Source: Filimonas zeae
GTDB taxonomy: Bacteria > Bacteroidota > Bacteroidia > Chitinophagales > Chitinophagaceae
Direction of reading: 5' to 3'
DNA: 64,000 bases
Assembly (NCBI RefSeq): GCF_014641615.1
Contig: NZ_BMIB01000006.1
Location: 395,068-459,067 of the forward strand
The first letter of the stretch is position 1. Every line of letters begins with the position of its first letter. Shown here piece after piece: positions 61,007-64,000 of this stretch. Position numbers and translations under genes: made by a program. The notes under the pieces were generated by a model. The model searched no databases. It was not told where the DNA came from and saw only the letters and a list, made by a program, of their open reading frames with translations.

Positions 61007-62308
61007 ATGTATATCCTCTATTATATTGCCATTTCTGTAATGGCTTTCCGTTTAAAAAAGATGGCGAGTAATACTGATATCTATGATCAATGGAGGCGCT
61101 GGTTTAATTTGTCGTGGATCATCTGGATTATTTTTGTGGCAGTAGATAGCTCAACAGGAAATACCGGTTCTAATATTGTGGGTTGGGTGTTGCTGCTGGC
61201 TATTTTGCGGTTTTTAACCAACAATTCGGATTTTAAGCCATTCCGGTTTTACATAGATGCACATTACCCTTTACTGGCGGTAGGACTGATTGATATACTC
61301 TCTGAACTTATTAACCGGCCCTTTTACAAAAAGTGGGAACATTTTTATCTTCTTGCAATGCTGGCTGCTTTTGGCTGGATATACATGCGCTGGCTCAGTT
61401 CTAAGAAGCAGCGGGATGAATTGGAAAAAGCCAACCGGCGGAATACTGAGTTGGACAGGCTGGTAATGGAACGCACGGCAGAACTTACCAGACAAAGAAA
61501 TGAATTGCAGGAAACGGTGAAACTGTTACAGGCCACCCAGGCACAACTGATACAGCAGGAAAAACTGGCCTCGCTGGGTGAGCTTACCGCAGGCATTGCC
61601 CACGAAATTCAGAACCCGCTGAACTTTGTAAATAACTTTTCAGAGGTAAGCATGGAACTGATTGACGAGATGGAAGAGGAGTTAAACAAAGGTGACACCG
61701 AGGAAGCCATAGCCATAGCCACAGACATTAAACAAAACCTGGAAAAGATTATTCACCATGGCAAACGGGCAGATGGTATTGTAAAAGGCATGTTGCAGCA
61801 CAGCCGGTCTGCCGGAGATGTAAAAGAGCCTACAGATGTAAATAAACTGGCCGATGAATATCTCCGCCTTTCCTACCACGGCCTGCGTGCAAAAGATAAA
61901 TCGTTTAACGCAGAGTTGATTACGCAGTTTGATGAAGGGATGCCGCAGGTAAGCATGGTGGCGCAGGATATTGGCCGGGTGTTACTCAATCTTTTCAACA
62001 ATGCGTTTTACGCAGTAAACCAGAAGAAAAAAACACAGGGTGGAGATTATAAACCGACAGTATCGGTTACTACCAGTGCCGCAAACGGCTGGATGGTGAT
62101 ACTGGTAAAGGATAATGGTATTGGTATTCCCAACGAAATACGGGAAAAAATAATGCAGCCGTTTTTTACCACCAAACCTACGGGTGAAGGTACCGGCCTT
62201 GGCCTCTCGTTAAGCTATGATATTGTGGTAAAAGGGCATGGAGGAAAAATAGACATTACCAGTGAGGAAGGTGCTTACACACAGTTTGAAATCAGATTAC
62301 CTATATAG
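61007..62308 (+). CDS. Membrane sensor histidine kinase
   Basis: 433 residues. About three membrane helices lie in residues 1-130 (YILYYIAISVMAF, WFNLSWIIWIIFVAV, VGWVLLLAILRFL), with no obvious extracellular sensor domain. A coiled coil (136-190) precedes the HisKA-type phosphoacceptor His199 in LGELTAGIAHEIQNPLNFV, then HATPase boxes: VLLNLFNNAFYAV, VKDNGIGIP, FFTTKPTGEGTGLGLSLSYDI. Followed 24 bp later by a single-receiver protein and then a receiver-cyclase, so it likely phosphorylates one or both. Trigger unknown. Confidence 0.9.
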   Translation: MYILYYIAISVMAFRLKKMASNTDIYDQWRRWFNLSWIIWIIFVAVDSSTGNTGSNIVGWVLLLAILRFLTNNSDFKPFRFYIDAHYPLLAVGLIDILSELINRPFYKKWEHFYLLAMLAAFGWIYMRWLSSKKQRDELEKANRRNTELDRLVMERTAELTRQRNELQETVKLLQATQAQLIQQEKLASLGELTAGIAHEIQNPLNFVNNFSEVSMELIDEMEEELNKGDTEEAIAIATDIKQNLEKIIHHGKRADGIVKGMLQHSRSAGDVKEPTDVNKLADEYLRLSYHGLRAKDKSFNAELITQFDEGMPQVSMVAQDIGRVLLNLFNNAFYAVNQKKKTQGGDYKPTVSVTTSAANGWMVILVKDNGIGIPNEIREKIMQPFFTTKPTGEGTGLGLSLSYDIVVKGHGGKIDITSEEGAYTQFEIRLPI

Positions 62309-62332
62309 ATTAAATAAGTATATTTAACCGGA

Positions 62333-62710
62333 ATGAAAATATTAGTAGTGGATGATGAGGCAGACGTACAGCCTCTGTTTTTACAGCGTTTTCGTAAGGA
62401 GATACGTGAGCATGAGATAGAACTTGATTTTGCCTTATCCGGCGAGGAAGCGCTGGTGTATTTACAGGAAAAACATTCGGAAGTAGTATTGATTCTTTCT
62501 GATATTAATATGCCTGGTATGAGTGGCCTGGAACTGTTATCTAAAATAAGGCACGACTACGATACGCCGCCGCCGGTGGTAATGATGATTACAGCGTATG
62601 GAGACGAAGAAAACCATCGCCGCGCAATAGAAAACGGAGCCAACGACTTTTTAACCAAGCCGCTGGACTTTAACCTATTAAAAGAAAAACTTAAAACCTT
62701 ATTCGCATAA
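62333..62710 (+). CDS. Single-domain response regulator (CheY-like)
   Basis: 125 residues, only a receiver domain. Acidic pocket DDEAD at 7-11 and phosphoacceptor Asp57 (LILSDINMPGM), Thr in MMITAYG and Lys in LTKPLD. No output domain, so it should act by protein contact, for example as a phosphate shuttle or a brake for the neighbouring kinase. Its stop codon TAA overlaps the next start (TAATG at 62708-62712), implying translational coupling with the receiver-cyclase. Confidence 0.93.
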   Translation: MKILVVDDEADVQPLFLQRFRKEIREHEIELDFALSGEEALVYLQEKHSEVVLILSDINMPGMSGLELLSKIRHDYDTPPPVVMMITAYGDEENHRRAIENGANDFLTKPLDFNLLKEKLKTLFA

Positions 62711-63753
62711 TGGCCAAGATATTGGTAGTAGATGATGAGCCGGATTTGGAATTACTGGTTAAACAGAAGTTCAGGCGCAAGATCAGAGAAAACATTTACG
62801 AATTTATTTTCGCGCGTAACGGAGAAGAAGCTCTTGAGCAGGTAAAAGCACATCCTGATCTGGATATTATTCTCAGCGATATTAATATGCCGGTAATGGA
62901 TGGTCTTACCTTGTTAAGTCACCTGCCGGAGGCCAACCCCATGCTGAAAGCTGTGGTAGTATCGGCCTATGGGGATATGCAGAACATACGCAGCGCCATG
63001 AACCGCGGTGCCTTTGATTTTATATGCAAGCCGGTTGATTTTGATGATTTGGATGTTACCATGGAAAAAACCATTACCCATGTAAAACAGTTGCAGGAAA
63101 CCATACGTGCTATTAAAGAGAACAACATTCTGAAAATGTATGTTGACGAGAACGTGCTGAACTTTATGACGCATAAAGAATTTGAAAGCACGCTCTTAAA
63201 GAACGAAATGCAGGAAGGCACCGTAATGTTTGTGGATGTATGCAGCTTTACCTCCATTTCTGAACATGCTTCTGCCAATGACGTAGTTACTTTACTTAAC
63301 GATCTTTTTGATACCATAGTAAAAGGCATAATAGGGCATGAAGGCCGTGTAGATAAATTTATGGGTGATGCTGTTATGGCTGTTTTTAAAGGGGGCTATC
63401 ATTTAGACCGCGCTATAGAAACCGCCCTGGAAATAAAAGACCAGATAAGCAAGGTGCCGCCATTTACAGCCGGCGATACCACTTACCAGCTACAGATTTC
63501 CATTGGTATCAACTCCGGCGAAATGATTACCGGTAATATTGGCTCTGCCTCTTTAAAACGTCTTGACTATACGGTGATTGGGGATGTGGTGAACGTAGCC
63601 CAACGCCTGCAATCAACCGCGAAAGCTGGCCAGATTGTTATTTCAGAAGAAGTTTATCAGAAAGCGAAAGAATCTTTCAAGTGCGTGAAGCTGGGGGAGG
63701 TGAATCTGAAAAATAAGGCAAAGCCTGTGGTTATTTATGAGGTAACGGAATAA
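62710..63753 (+). CDS. Response regulator with class III adenylate cyclase output domain
   Basis: 347 residues. Receiver 1-125 with Asp57 (LSDINMP), helical linker 125-165, then a class III cyclase. Catalytic set: metal-binding Asp176 (FVDVCSFTS) and Asp220 (KFMGDAVMAVF), purine-selecting Lys216 and Thr288 (LDYTVIGD), transition-state Asn295 and Arg299 (VVNVAQRL). This matches class IIIb adenylate cyclases and predicts cAMP as product, controlled by phosphorylation of the receiver. Ends GEVNLKNKAKPVVIYEV, the usual cyclase end. Last gene of the kinase-receiver-cyclase operon. Cytoplasmic. Confidence 0.92.
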   Translation: MAKILVVDDEPDLELLVKQKFRRKIRENIYEFIFARNGEEALEQVKAHPDLDIILSDINMPVMDGLTLLSHLPEANPMLKAVVVSAYGDMQNIRSAMNRGAFDFICKPVDFDDLDVTMEKTITHVKQLQETIRAIKENNILKMYVDENVLNFMTHKEFESTLLKNEMQEGTVMFVDVCSFTSISEHASANDVVTLLNDLFDTIVKGIIGHEGRVDKFMGDAVMAVFKGGYHLDRAIETALEIKDQISKVPPFTAGDTTYQLQISIGINSGEMITGNIGSASLKRLDYTVIGDVVNVAQRLQSTAKAGQIVISEEVYQKAKESFKCVKLGEVNLKNKAKPVVIYEVTE

Positions 63754-63978
63754 CAAAGCGGCAAAGCGTATTCTGCCAGCACAGTCTGGATTAATGTATT
63801 GGTTTCTAATATGAAACAGTATTTGGGAAATACTGTTGTTGATTCCGGGAATGCGCACTTTTTAATCAATACGGTTTCAGTACCAGCCATTCCGACGGCT
63901 TCCCCGATAATCGGGGAGGGTCTGTTTAATAAACTGTGTCACAGGTTTTCTATATGAAATACCTTTAAACACAGTAAG
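63754..63978 (+). other. Intergenic region with a hairpin and possible insertion sequence left end
   Basis: A hairpin at 63899-63919 (CCCCGA/TCGGGG around a 3-nt loop) lies before GGGTCTGTTTAATAAACTG at 63918-63936, a string reminiscent of the terminal repeats of IS256-family elements. No match to a second end can be seen, as the window stops. Confidence 0.35.
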
Positions 63979-64000
63979 ATGGAACAGGAAAACTCAGAAA
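63979..64000 (+). CDS. Start of a gene, possibly a transposase, cut by the window edge
   Basis: An ATG at 63979 opens a frame MEQENSE that runs off the right edge. Only seven residues are visible. Position 60 bp inside a possible insertion sequence end makes a transposase plausible, but the sequence is far too short to identify. Confidence 0.25.

Overview
The window looks like chromosomal DNA from a Bacteroidota bacterium, most likely of the Chitinophagaceae (Chitinophaga/Filimonas/Niastella-like). The grounds are two tandem SusC/SusD pairs with surface-glycan enzymes, TAnnTTTG-type promoter boxes, LytTR and 7TMR-DISM sensory proteins, a T9SS-like C-terminal domain and many short secreted proteins ending in an AQ signal-peptide junction. 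The genus is inference. No rRNA, tRNA or CRISPR was seen.

Layout. (1) 1-5091, minus strand: three secreted surface proteins, one cut by the window edge; the middle one carries about 4.7 copies of a 102-residue module. (2) 5277-7145: mnmG, then a 2.76-kb gene-free stretch (7146-9907) holding seven near-identical copies of the ParB site parS (core GTTYCACGTGRAAC), a 21-bp copy of mnmG sequence, a diverged direct repeat and an array of ATAAYCCAG-like repeats. Its position beside mnmG and the parS cluster make it a candidate centromere/origin region. (3) 9908-29999: mostly housekeeping and small genes: ybeY, feoA, nadD, a chromate-transporter homologue, exbD, recQ, a KdsD/GutQ-type isomerase, mannose-1-P guanylyltransferase, DUF72, a 53-residue DUF1328 protein, a nucleoid-associated protein, a 7TM sensor kinase, an RRM protein, a ThuA-like lipoprotein, a GT2 glycosyltransferase and several unknown secreted proteins.

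(4) 30166-51266, plus strand: a polysaccharide utilization locus with SusC-SusD-SusC-SusD, GH2, GH5, GH2, an alginate-lyase-fold polysaccharide lyase, GH88 and a membrane-spanning beta-propeller/Y_Y_Y/LuxR-HTH regulator. Tight spacing suggests one operon; a strong hairpin around the second susD stop codon may set importer against enzyme levels. Lyase plus unsaturated-glucuronyl hydrolase points to a uronic-acid-containing glycan.

(5) 51379-55867: a lipoprotein, a DEDD exonuclease, a dual-specificity phosphatase, then AhpD-like, YCII and ECF sigma (ECF42-like) genes. (6) 56068-59315: ABC transporter with a LytS-type kinase and LytTR regulator. (7) 59395-60856, minus: YitT-family membrane protein and HD-domain protein. 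(8) 61007-63753: histidine kinase, single-receiver regulator and a receiver-class III adenylate cyclase fusion, a probable cAMP-output phosphorelay. The last about 80 bases may be the left end of an insertion sequence with the start of its transposase.
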